Positions 19,130-28,449 of a stretch of DNA of 64,000 nt are shown piece by piece. Positions within the stretch are counted from its first letter, which is position 1; each line of letters opens with the position of its first letter. The notes beneath the pieces are model-generated. The model was not told the origin of the DNA, searched no databases, and worked only from the letters and a program-made list of their open reading frames with translations. The DNA is from Verrucomicrobiia bacterium (lineage in GTDB: Bacteria > Verrucomicrobiota > Verrucomicrobiia > JABWAM01), in assembly GCA_020849895.1 (NCBI GenBank), contig JADZFN010000066.1, forward strand, positions 50,852 through 114,851, in the 5' to 3' direction. Both the position numbers and the translations under genes were made by a program.

Positions 19130-20494
19130 ATGTTTCAAAAGGTTCTCATCGCCAACCGCGGCGAGATCGCCCTGCGCGTCATCCGCGCGTGTCGCGATCT
19201 CGGCATCCGCACGCTCGCGGTCTATTCGGACGTGGACGTGGACTGCCTGCACGTGCAAATGGCCGATGAGACGATCTGCATCGGCGAGGCGCCCGCTTCC
19301 GAAAGCTATCTCAAGATTGACCGCATCATCTCCGCGGCGGAGGTCGGAGACGTGGACGCCATCCACCCGGGATACGGGTTTCTCGCGGAGAACGCCCATT
19401 TCGCAGATGTCTGCGAAAACTGCAACATCAAGTTCATCGGGCCGAGCGCGGCGGCGATGCGCGCGATGGGTGACAAGGCCAAGGCGCGCGAATGCGCCCG
19501 CAAGGCCGGCGTCCCCGTGGTGCCCGGTAGCGAGGGCCTCCTCGACAACGAGCAGGAAGCGCTCCGGGCCGCCAAGAAACTCGGGTATCCCGTCATGATC
19601 AAGGCGGTGGCGGGCGGGGGAGGGCGGGGGATGCGGGTCGCGCACAACGACGTGAGTCTCGCGCAAGGGTTCTTTACGGCGAAGGCGGAGGCGGAAAAGG
19701 CGTTCAGCAATCCCGGGCTCTATCTCGAAAAGCTGATCGAATCTCCGCATCACATCGAGTTTCAGGTTCTCGCTGACGAGCGCGGGCGCGTGGTGCATGT
19801 CGGGGAACGCGAGTGCAGCATCCAGCGCCGGCACCAGAAACTCATCGAGGAATGCCCGTCGCCCTTCGTGTCGGCCGATCTGCGCAAGAGGATGGGCAAG
19901 GCAGCGGTACGCCTCGCCCAGGCGGTGAACTATACCAACGTGGGGACCATCGAGTTTCTTGTGGACGGGAAGGGGAACTTTTATTTTCTGGAAATGAACA
20001 CGCGCATCCAGGTGGAGCACCCCGTGACCGAGGAGGTCTACGGCGTGGACCTGCTGAAATGGCAGATTCGCATCGCGGCGGGGGAAAAGCTCGGATTCGG
20101 CCAGGATGACCTCAAACCACGCGGGGCGGCGATCGAGTGCCGGATCAACGCGGAGAATCCGGACAAGGATTTCATGCCTTCCGCGGGGCGGATTGAGCTC
20201 TTTTGTCCGCCGGGCGGCTGCGGCGTGCGCGTGGATTCCCACGCCTACAGCGGTTACCACCTGCCGCCGAACTACGATTCTCTTCTCGCGAAAATCATCG
20301 CGCGCGGCGAGGACCGCGACGAAGCCCTCAGCCGGATGCGACGGGCCCTCGACGAATGCCTCGTCAAAGGCGTCCATACCACCATCCCCGTCGCGAAGCG
20401 GGTCCTGCGCGATCCGAATTTCTGTCGCGGACAATACGACCTTGCCTTTCTCCCTGCGCTCCTGAAGAACGGCCGCCGCGACGCCTCGCTGTGA
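19130..20494 (+). CDS. accC: Biotin carboxylase subunit of acetyl-CoA carboxylase
   Basis: 454 aa. The ATP-grasp enzyme carboxylating biotin on Acc[27 protein letters not shown] is the canonical start; [17 protein letters not shown], the glycine-rich ATP loop [13 protein letters not shown], the [34 protein letters not shown] stretch, [39 protein letters not shown] and GHAIECRIN-like [13 protein letters not shown] are all present. In an operon with accB. Confidence 0.97.
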   Translation: MFQKVLIANRGEIALRVIRACRDLGIRTLAVYSDVDVDCLHVQMADETICIGEAPASESYLKIDRIISAAEVGDVDAIHPGYGFLAENAHFADVCENCNIKFIGPSAAAMRAMGDKAKARECARKAGVPVVPGSEGLLDNEQEALRAAKKLGYPVMIKAVAGGGGRGMRVAHNDVSLAQGFFTAKAEAEKAFSNPGLYLEKLIESPHHIEFQVLADERGRVVHVGERECSIQRRHQKLIEECPSPFVSADLRKRMGKAAVRLAQAVNYTNVGTIEFLVDGKGNFYFLEMNTRIQVEHPVTEEVYGVDLLKWQIRIAAGEKLGFGQDDLKPRGAAIECRINAENPDKDFMPSAGRIELFCPPGGCGVRVDSHAYSGYHLPPNYDSLLAKIIARGEDRDEALSRMRRALDECLVKGVHTTIPVAKRVLRDPNFCRGQYDLAFLPALLKNGRRDASL

Positions 20495-20563
20495 GCCGGC
20501 CGCGAAGGCTTGTGTCATGCCGCGCTTGCGCGGCGCCCGGCTTTCCCCTAAACCTTTTCGGTA

Positions 20564-20583
20564 TTCGCGAGACTTGTCGCGAA
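20564..20583. promoter_or_regulatory. Inverted repeat upstream of the phosphofructokinase gene
   Basis: TTCGCGA, 6-nt spacer GACTTG, TCGCGAA: perfect 7-bp arms ending 23 bp before the ATG at 20607. It could be an operator or a leader hairpin; no known regulator is assigned. Confidence 0.35.
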
Positions 20584-20606
20584 AACTCGTCCTAAAATCT
20601 TTTCTC

Positions 20607-21635
20607 ATGAGCAATCAACGACTCGCCATGCTGACCGGCGGGGGCGACTGCCCCGGCCTGAACCCCGTCATTCGCGCCATCACCCGGCGCGCCCTCCAGG
20701 AGGGCTTCGAAGTCCTCGGCATCCGTAACGGATGGAAAGGGATGATCGAAAAGAACTACGTGCCGCTGGACCGCGCCGCGGTCGCCGGCACCGTTCATCG
20801 CGGAGGCACCATCCTGGGGACCTCCCGGACCAATCCGCGGAAAATCCCCGGCGCCGTCGAAAAAATCTTCGCGAACTTCAAGGACCTTCGACTCGACGTG
20901 CTCATTGCGATCGGCGGCGACGACACCCTCGGCGTCGCCTACGATCTCTACACGAAAGGGCTTGCCACGATCGGCGTGCCAAAGACGATTGACAACGACA
21001 TCCCGGGCACAGACTACACCTTCGGATTCGACACCGCGGTGAACATCGCCACGGAAGCCCTCGACCGTCTCCACACCACGGCGGAATCGCATCACCGGGT
21101 GCTCGTGGTGGAGATGATGGGGCGGCACGCGGGTTGGATCACGCTCCACGCGGGGATCGCGGGGGGCGCGGACTACGTCCTGTTGCCCGAGTTTCCCAAG
21201 AACATGCGGGAGGTCGGCGAAGTCCTCAAAAAGCGCCATGCCGCGGGCCGCACGTTCAGCACCGTGGCGGTCGCCGAAGGCTTCAAGATCGAGGGCGAAG
21301 AGGTGCTCCAGAATCAGGAAAAGGACGCCTTCGGTCATGTCCGCCTCGGCGGTGTTGGGGAGCGCGTCGCCAAGCTCCTCGAGAAATACACGGGCTTCGA
21401 AACGCGCTCGGTGGTTCTCGGGCATCTCCAGCGCGGCGGAACGCCCACCGCCTACGACCGCGTCCTCGGGACCCGCTACGGCCTCAAGGCCGTCGATCTT
21501 GCCAAGAAAGGGCTGTTCGGCAAGATGGTGGCCCTTCGCGGCACGGAAATCGTGGCGGTGGACCTGCAGTCGGTCACGAAGAGCAAAGTGGTCACCCCGG
21601 AGCTTTACGCGGACGCGCAGACCTTCTTCGGGTGA
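20607..21635 (+). CDS. pfp: 6-phosphofructokinase, predicted PPi-dependent
   Basis: The start is MSNQRLAMLTGGGDCPGLNPVIRAI at 20607; the track's 30 extra residues are non-conserved. 342 aa. The PFK-A fold phosphorylates fructose 6-phosphate. Active-site segments: GGGDCPGLN, HRGGTILGTSRTNP, GGDDT at 103-107, PKTIDND at 125-131, MMGRHAGWITLHAGIAGGADYVLLPE and LGHLQRGGTP. The residue after GGD is Asp106 and the TIDND loop begins PK (Lys126). In the family, ATP enzymes have Gly at the first site, and PPi enzymes have Asp there plus Lys at the second, so PPi is the predicted phosphoryl donor. ppdK 10 kb downstream fits a PPi-linked glycolysis. Confidence 0.9.
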   Translation: MSNQRLAMLTGGGDCPGLNPVIRAITRRALQEGFEVLGIRNGWKGMIEKNYVPLDRAAVAGTVHRGGTILGTSRTNPRKIPGAVEKIFANFKDLRLDVLIAIGGDDTLGVAYDLYTKGLATIGVPKTIDNDIPGTDYTFGFDTAVNIATEALDRLHTTAESHHRVLVVEMMGRHAGWITLHAGIAGGADYVLLPEFPKNMREVGEVLKKRHAAGRTFSTVAVAEGFKIEGEEVLQNQEKDAFGHVRLGGVGERVAKLLEKYTGFETRSVVLGHLQRGGTPTAYDRVLGTRYGLKAVDLAKKGLFGKMVALRGTEIVAVDLQSVTKSKVVTPELYADAQTFFG

Positions 21636-21700
21636 TCCGGCCGGGCGCGTTGCCGCCTCCCGAGGCGCTTGGCGAAACGCGGCGGAGGATCGCCGCCGCC

Positions 21701-21725
21701 GACTGATTTCCTGAAGTCATCAGTC
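21701..21725. promoter_or_regulatory. Inverted repeat before the heparinase-like gene
   Basis: GACTGAT, 11-nt spacer, ATCAGTC: perfect 7-bp arms, 44 bp upstream of the GTG at 21769. It is a candidate operator for the downstream carbohydrate genes or the 3' end of the pfp transcript. Confidence 0.3.
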
Positions 21726-21768
21726 TTGCGGATTGCGGCGAAGGCGTCCGATCCGCTAAAGGAGACCT

Positions 21769-24159
21769 GTGATTCGTCGTGAGCGACTTCAGAAGGATTG
21801 CGGGTCCGCGGCCCCAGCGCGGACCGATCCGTCAGGAGGATACCGGCCGGTCGACGCGCGCGGGCGGGCGCTCGGCGGCGTCCGCCTGCCGAGCGTCTAT
21901 TACACCGAAGCGGAAGCGGACGCCGCGGCGCGCGCGTGGCGTGGAGGAACGCTCCCGTTCCCCGCCGCGCCGATGCGGCGCGAGATGTCGGCTTTCGTGA
22001 AACGTTCGTGGCGGGAGCTTCGCACGCTCGTGCCGCCGCCCTGCGCGATGGGCGCGCGGAAGGATGTCTCCTTCGCGGCGTTCTGGAACGGGTCGGACTA
22101 CGCCAATCTTGGGCATTACGCCGTGTTGAGCGAAGACTTTCGCGCCGCGAATTTATTGCGGGACCTGACGGATCTCCTCATCGAGAGATACCTCACCTGG
22201 CCGCTTTTGCCGGGCGCACGCCCCGGCGTGGATTACGCGGGGCGTCTCGGCCAGTGGCAGGATTCCGTGTTGCTTCTCCGCGCGGCACGCGCGGTCTGGA
22301 GCCTGCGGATGCTGGGCGTCGCTGATCGAGCGTGGATCGGAGCGTTCCTCGAGGGCCTGGCGCGTCCGATCCTCGAGATCAATGCGCTGCCTGCTCTCGA
22401 GTATCGTCACGACAAATATCACAACGCGATGACCGATGCCCTCGAGGCGGTGCTTCTCGCGGGATGGCTCGGCGGCCGATCCCTTCGCGTTCGCGACGTC
22501 GTGGACGGGCGACGCGCATGGAACGGCGAGGAGCTCGTCGAATACGCCTGGGGCGGGCCGAAGGGGCTGGCGTTCTTCATCGCGAACGCGTTCGACGAAG
22601 GCGGCGTGTATTGGGAACTGAGCCACACCTACAAGCTGCACTGCCTTCACCAACTCCTGCCGATGCTTCAACTCGGAAGGCTTCAAGGGCGCACGTTGCC
22701 GAAGCCGCGACTCGAGCGGCTTGGGGAGGCGGTTTGGGAGACTGTCTGCGGGATTTTTCCCGACGGCAGCCTCCCCCCGTGGAGCGAGACGCATCCGGGG
22801 CGCAACATCGGCGCGCCGGTGGTCGAGACGGGGGCGTGGTTGACGGGCGATGCGCGGCTCCGAAACATGCTGCCGCGCCTGGACCAACTACGGCAGCGTT
22901 CCGAAGATCCTCAGAGCCGGTTCTGGGGGCGCTTCGTCCACCGCCTCTTTCATCCCGCCGCGCGTCCCGGCCCCGCGCCCGCCTCCGCGCCGGCGTGGAA
23001 CGACCACCTGCACGTAAGCTCGGGCCAGCTTCTTGCGCGGAGCCGCGAGGGAAGCTTCGCCGTTCACGTCAACTGGGACGCGCATCAAGATTACCATTCC
23101 GACTTCGATGCGCTGGCATTCTGCGTGCAACACCTCGGGCGGCTGCGGCTGTGGGATCCGGGCTATCATTCCGGCGCGAACCCCTACCGCTTTTGGACGC
23201 GCAGGACGGCGTCCCACTCGACGGCGAGCGTCAACGATGAGGACCAGGCGGCGAGCTTTCGTGCCGGCGAGATCGAGTCCTTCGTCTCCTCCGTCGAACT
23301 GACCTGGATCCAAATCTCGGCGCCCCATCTTTATGCGCGGTCGGGTGTGACGCGCTATCGCCGGTCGCTGCTGATCTTCAAGACGGCGCCGTACGTTCTC
23401 GTGGATGTGTTCGAGATCGAGGGCGGCTGGCGCCACCGCCTCCATCTGCTCGGTCTCGGCGAGGCGCGCGCGGCCGGCAAACGCCCCGTCCGCTGCGTCT
23501 GGCGCGACCGGAGGGGCTGGGCTGCCGCCGAAGCCTTTGGTTGCGGAAGGTTCGACACGAAACTCGAACGCGTGTTTCCTCCGGAGGCGCGCGGGCCGCG
23601 CAAACTGGTTCTTACGCGCACGGCTCCGGCGCCGCTCTCGAGCGTTTTTGCGACGGTGATCGCGTTCGGCGAAGGCCGCGTGAATCCGTCTCGAGCCAGA
23701 GTCGTTTTCGCGGAAGACGGCGTGACCGTGCGCCTCCCTTCCTCCCCGTCGCGCGGCGCGGCGCGGGCGTTCATCGCCCGGTCCGGTGCGTCGGCCCTTG
23801 AGCTTGGCGGCCGACGGCGCACGTTTGCCGTTTGGAAGGGAGAACAGGCCGCGGTCTGTCGGCCGGTCCTGCTTTCGGCGGATGCGATCGAGGGGCCGTG
23901 GACGATCCGGACCGAGGTGTTGGCCTGCTGGCCGCTGGAACGAGGGATGGCGCTGCGCTTAAATGGACGGCGCTACGCGCTGGACGCCTGGCAATTCTCG
24001 GAAATTCCCCTTCGCCTGCCGGTTGCGGGCACGGCGTTCGAGCCGCGACGGATCCGCCTGCGCTTCACCGGCACGCGTCCGTTTCGCGCCTCGGACCGTG
24101 GCGCTGTCGCATGGTTGCAGCCGACAAAACTTTCCGCGACGATTCCGTCGCGCGGTTAA
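21769..24159 (+). CDS. Heparinase II/III-like protein
   Basis: 796 aa, GTG start with GGAG four bases upstream. No signal peptide is evident. The N-terminal half is rich in helices (RDLTDLLIERYLTWPLLPG, YRHDKYHNAMTDALEAVLLAGWLG, GGVYWELSHTYKLHCLHQLLPMLQL), consistent with the alpha/alpha toroid of heparinase-type polysaccharide lyases, including an N-H-rich active-site segment. The C-terminal half is beta-rich with the Hepar_II_III-like WDPGYHSGANPYRFWTRRTASHSTASVNDEDQ. Likely substrate: an acidic polysaccharide; the exact one cannot be told. It heads a run of four same-strand genes ending at the regulator (27155). Confidence 0.65.
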   Translation: MIRRERLQKDCGSAAPARTDPSGGYRPVDARGRALGGVRLPSVYYTEAEADAAARAWRGGTLPFPAAPMRREMSAFVKRSWRELRTLVPPPCAMGARKDVSFAAFWNGSDYANLGHYAVLSEDFRAANLLRDLTDLLIERYLTWPLLPGARPGVDYAGRLGQWQDSVLLLRAARAVWSLRMLGVADRAWIGAFLEGLARPILEINALPALEYRHDKYHNAMTDALEAVLLAGWLGGRSLRVRDVVDGRRAWNGEELVEYAWGGPKGLAFFIANAFDEGGVYWELSHTYKLHCLHQLLPMLQLGRLQGRTLPKPRLERLGEAVWETVCGIFPDGSLPPWSETHPGRNIGAPVVETGAWLTGDARLRNMLPRLDQLRQRSEDPQSRFWGRFVHRLFHPAARPGPAPASAPAWNDHLHVSSGQLLARSREGSFAVHVNWDAHQDYHSDFDALAFCVQHLGRLRLWDPGYHSGANPYRFWTRRTASHSTASVNDEDQAASFRAGEIESFVSSVELTWIQISAPHLYARSGVTRYRRSLLIFKTAPYVLVDVFEIEGGWRHRLHLLGLGEARAAGKRPVRCVWRDRRGWAAAEAFGCGRFDTKLERVFPPEARGPRKLVLTRTAPAPLSSVFATVIAFGEGRVNPSRARVVFAEDGVTVRLPSSPSRGAARAFIARSGASALELGGRRRTFAVWKGEQAAVCRPVLLSADAIEGPWTIRTEVLACWPLERGMALRLNGRRYALDAWQFSEIPLRLPVAGTAFEPRRIRLRFTGTRPFRASDRGAVAWLQPTKLSATIPSRG

Positions 24160-24178
24160 CCCCTCGCCTCGAATCCTC

Positions 24179-24856
24179 ATGAACTCACGCCTCTTGATCT
24201 CGTTCTCCGCCACCGCCGCGGTGCTCCTCGCGCCCGTTCTGTCGCGAGCGCTGCAACCCATCAAGGAAGACTGGGAGAGCTCCGCGAATCCGCTTCCCAC
24301 AAACTTTCGAACCGGAACGGAAATCTGGCAGTTCTCCCGGGGAGAAGGCCGGGGCGAAGGCAAAATCGAAGTGGTGGAAGGGAAAGGTCGGAACGGCGGC
24401 AAGGCGTTGAGCCTCGCCCTCGACGGCGAGCGGGGGATGGCCACTTACGCGGCGGTGACGATTCCGTTGACGGAGACGCAGGATTTTCGTTTTTCGATCC
24501 GTCGGGACGGAAACGATCCGGTGGAGGTGGGGTTGTTCGTGAGGAAAGACCGCCGGAAGCTTCTGCGCGTCGCCATCAAGGGAAGCGAGATCACGCTGGG
24601 CGTGGAAGAGGGGGGGCACCAGCGCGCGATGCTCCGGGGAATGCCGGACGCCGAGGGCTGGCTCGACATAGGTCTCAGAATTGACCGTAAGGCGAAAACG
24701 GCCACACTGCGCGTGAACGAGGAGGAGAAGAGTGTCGAAATTTCCGAGTGGGAAGAAGGGGGCTACAAGTTTCAGTTCGGTCTAAACTTCGACAAGGGCA
24801 ACTCCCGCCAGCCGGTGCTGATTGACGACGTTTCCTGGTTGGGCGAATCCCGCTGA
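24179..24856 (+). CDS. Secreted protein of unknown function in the carbohydrate locus
   Basis: 225 aa from MNSRLLISFSATAAVLLAPVLSRALQPIKEDWES, a clear signal peptide; the track's 72 upstream residues overlap the heparinase-like gene in another frame. The mature part is beta-rich with Trp/Phe-containing strands (DFRFSIRRDGNDPVEVGLFVRKD, GYKFQFGLNFDKGNSRQPVLIDDVSWLGE), resembling a carbohydrate-binding or concanavalin-like jelly roll that ends in an IDDVSW strand. No catalytic residues are recognised. It may bind the substrate of the neighbouring lyase. Confidence 0.6.
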   Translation: MNSRLLISFSATAAVLLAPVLSRALQPIKEDWESSANPLPTNFRTGTEIWQFSRGEGRGEGKIEVVEGKGRNGGKALSLALDGERGMATYAAVTIPLTETQDFRFSIRRDGNDPVEVGLFVRKDRRKLLRVAIKGSEITLGVEEGGHQRAMLRGMPDAEGWLDIGLRIDRKAKTATLRVNEEEKSVEISEWEEGGYKFQFGLNFDKGNSRQPVLIDDVSWLGESR

Positions 24857-26056
24857 TTGACACCGGTGAACTCCGCTACCCTATCTGCCGTTCCGCCCGT
24901 CGCCTCCTCCCCTCGCGCCGTCGCACGCGTCGGTTTCCTCGGCGCCGGCGAATTCATCTCCTTCCAGCACCTGCCCAACGTGAGCCTCATCGCGTCGAGC
25001 CGGGTTCATGCGATCTGCGACCTCGACACACGGCGACTCGAATCCCACGCGGCCAAGTATCGCCCTGCGTATACCACGCGCGATCACCGACGACTCCTCG
25101 AAGATCCCGAAGTGGACGTCGTGATCATCGGGACGAAACAGGACCTCCATGCGCGCTTCATCGTCGAGGCGCTCGACGCGGGGAAATGGGTGATGTGCGA
25201 GAAACCGATGGCGGAAACTCCGGAAGAGACGGCGCGTGTGCTCGACGCCGAACGACGCGCGAAAGGGCGGCTGGCGATCGGTTTCAATCGCCGTTTCGCA
25301 CCGGCCTACGCCCGGATGAAGCGCCTCCTCGCGGCGCAAAAACCGCCGATCTACCTCAACTACCGTCTCATGTTTCCGTCGCCGCAGAAGGATCGGGGGT
25401 TCTATGCGGACAAGGCGCGCATCCTCTACGAAGGGACGCACATCTTCGACCTCCTCTGCTGGCTGCTCGACGCCGCTCCCGAACGGGTCTATATGACGGG
25501 CGACCTCACTCGGAACAATATTTGCGTCCTCGAATTTCCCGGCGGTTCGCGCGCATCGTTCATGTGCGGCTCGATGGGTTCCTATTTCCTTTGGAAAGAG
25601 TCCCTGGAGGCGTTCACCCATTACGCCTCGATTGTCGTGAGCGAGTTCATTGACATGCGGGTGCGAGGGATTCCCGGGGAATTCGACGCCTTTTATGCGC
25701 CTCACCTCGATCGTCTCGGAGAGGAGGTTCGACGCGAGGGGCTCGACCTCTATGAAACCCGCAAGAGCCAGGAGATGATGGCTGAGGTGAGAGCGCTCGA
25801 CATGCCGTGCGAGCGGGTGGTTCGTCCCGGACGCAACTTCGGTCCGCTCCCTTATCGCATGGAAGGCGCCAGCCTCCTTATTCCCGACAAGGGCTGGAAG
25901 GCGTCCGCGGAACATTTCCTGAACTGTTTTCTCGCGGGGACGAAACCCGACAATGCCGACGGGCGCGCCGGCACGCTTTCGACCGACGTGGCGTTGTGCG
26001 CGCTTCGATCGTTGGAGAAAGGCGTTCCGCTCGCGTTCACTCCTTCTCCGGTATGA
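24857..26056 (+). CDS. Gfo/Idh/MocA-family oxidoreductase
   Basis: 399 aa, TTG start adjoining the previous stop (a GTG three codons later is equally possible). N-terminal Rossmann domain RVGFLGAGEFISFQHLP, VDVVIIGTKQDLHARFIVEALDAGKWVMCEKPMAETPEE (the EKP motif carries the conserved Lys), then IGFNRRFAPAYARMKR and YEGTHIFDLLCWLLDAAP, where the GTHIFDLL histidine matches the family's catalytic His region. It is an NAD(P)-dependent sugar or inositol dehydrogenase/epimerase. Its place between a lyase and a sugar regulator suggests it processes the released monosaccharide. Confidence 0.88.
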   Translation: MTPVNSATLSAVPPVASSPRAVARVGFLGAGEFISFQHLPNVSLIASSRVHAICDLDTRRLESHAAKYRPAYTTRDHRRLLEDPEVDVVIIGTKQDLHARFIVEALDAGKWVMCEKPMAETPEETARVLDAERRAKGRLAIGFNRRFAPAYARMKRLLAAQKPPIYLNYRLMFPSPQKDRGFYADKARILYEGTHIFDLLCWLLDAAPERVYMTGDLTRNNICVLEFPGGSRASFMCGSMGSYFLWKESLEAFTHYASIVVSEFIDMRVRGIPGEFDAFYAPHLDRLGEEVRREGLDLYETRKSQEMMAEVRALDMPCERVVRPGRNFGPLPYRMEGASLLIPDKGWKASAEHFLNCFLAGTKPDNADGRAGTLSTDVALCALRSLEKGVPLAFTPSPV

Positions 26057-26060
26057 CCGC

Positions 26061-27155
26061 ATGATCACGCCCCTGAATTCGATCCGACGGGTCTCGCTGG
26101 TCACGCAGGCGACCGATCTCCTGAGGAAGAATCTCGTAGCGGGGCGGTGGCCGGACCATCTGCCGGGACAGCGCGACCTGAGCCGCCAGATGCAGGTGAG
26201 CGGCCGTACGCTGCGCGCCGCGCTCAAGCTCCTCGCACGCGAAGGGCGGATCAAGATCGAGCACGGTCGCGCGACGCGGGTGATGCATCGCGCGCGCGCG
26301 CGCAGCGTGCTTCGGGTGGTGCGGCTGCTGATCTCCCAGCCGATGCACGAGCTCACACAAATCAACCTTTACCGTTTCAGCGAGCTCCGCCGATGTCTGG
26401 CGGCGACGGATTTCGCGCTCGAAGTTCATGTGGATCCCGCTTCGCAGCGCCGGTATTCGTTGCGCGGCTTGGACGCCTTGATCCGCGAAAATCCTGCCTC
26501 CTGCTGGGTGCTCCACGTCTCGAAGTCAGAAGTGCAGCGCTGGTTCGCCGAGCGCAACCTCCCCACGGTCGTCACAAAAAGCAGCCATCCCGGCGTGGAT
26601 CTGCCCTCCGTAGATGTGGATTGGCACGCCCTCGGACGCCACGCGGCCGGACGTTTCCTCGGGCTTGGGCACCGTCGTGTCGCTCTCCTTCTGTTCCAAG
26701 ACCATCCCGCGGACGAAACGGCCATCAAAGAGGGATTTCTCGCGGGCTTCCGCGATTCGCCTCATCCCGATGCGAAAGTGGTCGTTGCGCTGCATGGGCC
26801 GACTGCGAAGAATGTCGACACCGCTTTGAAAGAGATGCTTGCCGGCTCCAACCGTCCGACCGGTCTCTTCGTTCCTGGAACGGGCTACGCCTTCGCGGCG
26901 ATGGGTTGTCTCAGCCAGATGCGACTTCGTATTCCCGAGCACCTCTCTATCGCCACGCAGGTTGCGGACAGCTCGATCATTCAATACGCCATTCCTTCGC
27001 TCGCCCACTATCGCGTGGACTGGGACCTCCACGCCCGCAAGCTCACGCGGCTGGTCCTCCGCATAGCGGCCTCCGGCGCGCCCGAGCCGCGCCATGTGCG
27101 ATTGCTGCCCGAGTTCCAGTCCGGAGATTCGCTCGCCACCGCGCCGAAATCCTGA
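26061..27155 (+). CDS. GntR-type wHTH regulator with LacI-type sugar sensor
   Basis: 364 aa from MITPLNSIRRVSLVTQATDLLRKNLVAGRW. Residues about 10-75 are a GntR winged helix (LPGQRDLSRQMQVSGRTLRAALKLLAREGRIKIEHGRATRV). From about 85 it is a periplasmic-binding/LacI-like fold (LHVSKSEVQRWFAERNLPTVV, HAAGRFLGLGHRRVALLLFQDHPADETAIKEGFLAGFRD, VADSSIIQYAIPSLAHYRVDWDLHARKLTRLVLR). This AraR-like architecture senses a sugar and controls uptake or degradation genes. Last gene of the 21.8-27.2 kb run, 4 bp after the oxidoreductase stop, so probably the local regulator; possible operators are the inverted repeats noted upstream. Confidence 0.85.
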   Translation: MITPLNSIRRVSLVTQATDLLRKNLVAGRWPDHLPGQRDLSRQMQVSGRTLRAALKLLAREGRIKIEHGRATRVMHRARARSVLRVVRLLISQPMHELTQINLYRFSELRRCLAATDFALEVHVDPASQRRYSLRGLDALIRENPASCWVLHVSKSEVQRWFAERNLPTVVTKSSHPGVDLPSVDVDWHALGRHAAGRFLGLGHRRVALLLFQDHPADETAIKEGFLAGFRDSPHPDAKVVVALHGPTAKNVDTALKEMLAGSNRPTGLFVPGTGYAFAAMGCLSQMRLRIPEHLSIATQVADSSIIQYAIPSLAHYRVDWDLHARKLTRLVLRIAASGAPEPRHVRLLPEFQSGDSLATAPKS

Positions 27156-27194
27156 TCCGGAAAGTCTTCTCTCTTCGCGAGCGGACGGCCTCGC

Positions 27195-27319
27195 CTTAGA
27201 GGGTTGCGGCGGGAACGGGCTTTGGGCGGCGTTGTGTCGGCTGGCCAGCCTCCACGCCTTGCCCACAAGCCCGCCCCGCCAGCAACAGAGGGCAGGCCAA
27301 TTTTCAAACACCCTCTTAG
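27195..27319. repeat. Large imperfect palindrome containing one arm of the dispersed repeat
   Basis: The ends are CTTAGAGGGT and ACCCTCTTAG (9/10 inverted match). Inside, CGGGCTT (27216) pairs with AAGCCCG (27267), GGGCGGCGT (27224) with ACGCC-TT-GCCC (27254), around a perfect GGCTGGCCAGCC centre. The right side carries AACAGAGGGCAGGCCAATTTTCAAACACCCTCT, which recurs near 60.1 and 61.5 kb. It lies between two convergent genes and overlaps the phosphoesterase stop codon, so it may act as a two-way terminator. Confidence 0.75.
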
Positions 27320-28338
27320 GCGTTCGCCAGAACTTTTTGCGCGTCGGAAACGGCGCCGAGCGGCTTGTATTTCAGGACCATCCGATCGACATAAACCTCC
27401 GCCTGGATCCAGCCGGGACGGAACTCGGGGAGGACGAATCCGCCTCCTTTTTCCGTCCACTCCTGAATCGCCTCGGGGATGGATTTGCCTTTGATCCGGA
27501 CCAGATTGTAGCAGACGGCGGGCATCATCACCTCGTGAATGCCGAGGTCGTTCCATCCGCGGAGGCCGTTGTGATAATGACCTGTGAACATGGCGAAGAT
27601 GCGCGATTGATGCTTCTTGAGTAGCACCTCGAATTCGGTGCGTCCCTCTTTCATATACCAGGCGCGGTCGGGAGGGCCGTTTTTGTGGAAGACGACGTGG
27701 GAGGCGAGAATCACGTTTTTTCCGCTTCCCGGAGCCTCGGAGATCGCGCGGTCCAGCCACTCGATCTGCGCGGGGGTCGCCGTGGCGTCGTGCTTCGGAT
27801 TGGGCTGAGCGTCGTGGAAGGTGATCGCACGCAGGAGTCCCTGATGGTCGTGAACGGCGTCCGTTTCCTTGGCGATGTATTTCTGAAACACCTCCACAGG
27901 GTCGTGATTTCCCGGCACGGCGAGCCAGGGCGCGGTCAGTTTTTTCGCCGTCTCCATCCATGTGGCGTAGTGAGCGTGATGTTCCGGCTTTTCTCCGAAG
28001 TCCACCAGATCGCCCAGAAAAAGGGTGAACGCTGGATGAAATTCGTTGATCTCCTCCACAGTCGTCGCCCATTGCTGCGTGTATTTGGACGTCTTCTTTG
28101 CCGCCCCGATGTGTGAATCCGAGGCCATCGCGAATGTGAACCGCGGCGCGCCGTCCGTTGCGGTCTCGGGTGTGGCGGATTGAGGCGCGACGGGCGTTTC
28201 GGATGGGGCGCCAGGCTCCTGGGCGCGACCGAAGCGGCCGCCGAGAAGCATCATTGTGGCCGCCGCGCCGGAACCGTAAAGGAACCGGCGTCGTGTCAGG
28301 GAACCGTCCAAACGAGCGGAGCGGAAAGGAGATGTCAT
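27316..28338 (-). CDS. Tat-exported metallophosphoesterase
   Basis: 340 aa. N-terminal twin-arginine signal LTRRRFLYGSGAAATMMLLGG, then a Pro/Thr/Ala linker and a calcineurin-like fold: metal ligands in MASDSHIGAA, FLGDLVDFG, VPGNHDPVE, ILASHVVFHKNG and MFTGHYHNGLRG (the D-x-H, GD, GNHD, H and GHxH set). It is predicted to hydrolyse a phosphodiester or phosphomonoester in the periplasm with a di-metal centre assembled before export. Divergent from the glycosidase-like gene at 28450 and convergent with the regulator. Confidence 0.88.
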   Translation of the reverse strand: MTSPFRSARLDGSLTRRRFLYGSGAAATMMLLGGRFGRAQEPGAPSETPVAPQSATPETATDGAPRFTFAMASDSHIGAAKKTSKYTQQWATTVEEINEFHPAFTLFLGDLVDFGEKPEHHAHYATWMETAKKLTAPWLAVPGNHDPVEVFQKYIAKETDAVHDHQGLLRAITFHDAQPNPKHDATATPAQIEWLDRAISEAPGSGKNVILASHVVFHKNGPPDRAWYMKEGRTEFEVLLKKHQSRIFAMFTGHYHNGLRGWNDLGIHEVMMPAVCYNLVRIKGKSIPEAIQEWTEKGGGFVLPEFRPGWIQAEVYVDRMVLKYKPLGAVSDAQKVLANA

Positions 28339-28449
28339 GACGTCAGTTTTTTCCGGGAAGCCGGCGATGTCAACCGCGGGCGGCCTGTGTTCGCTGTGTT
28401 CATGATGGAGTCAGCATTTCCGCTCGAAGCCCGTGCAAGCGTGTGCATC

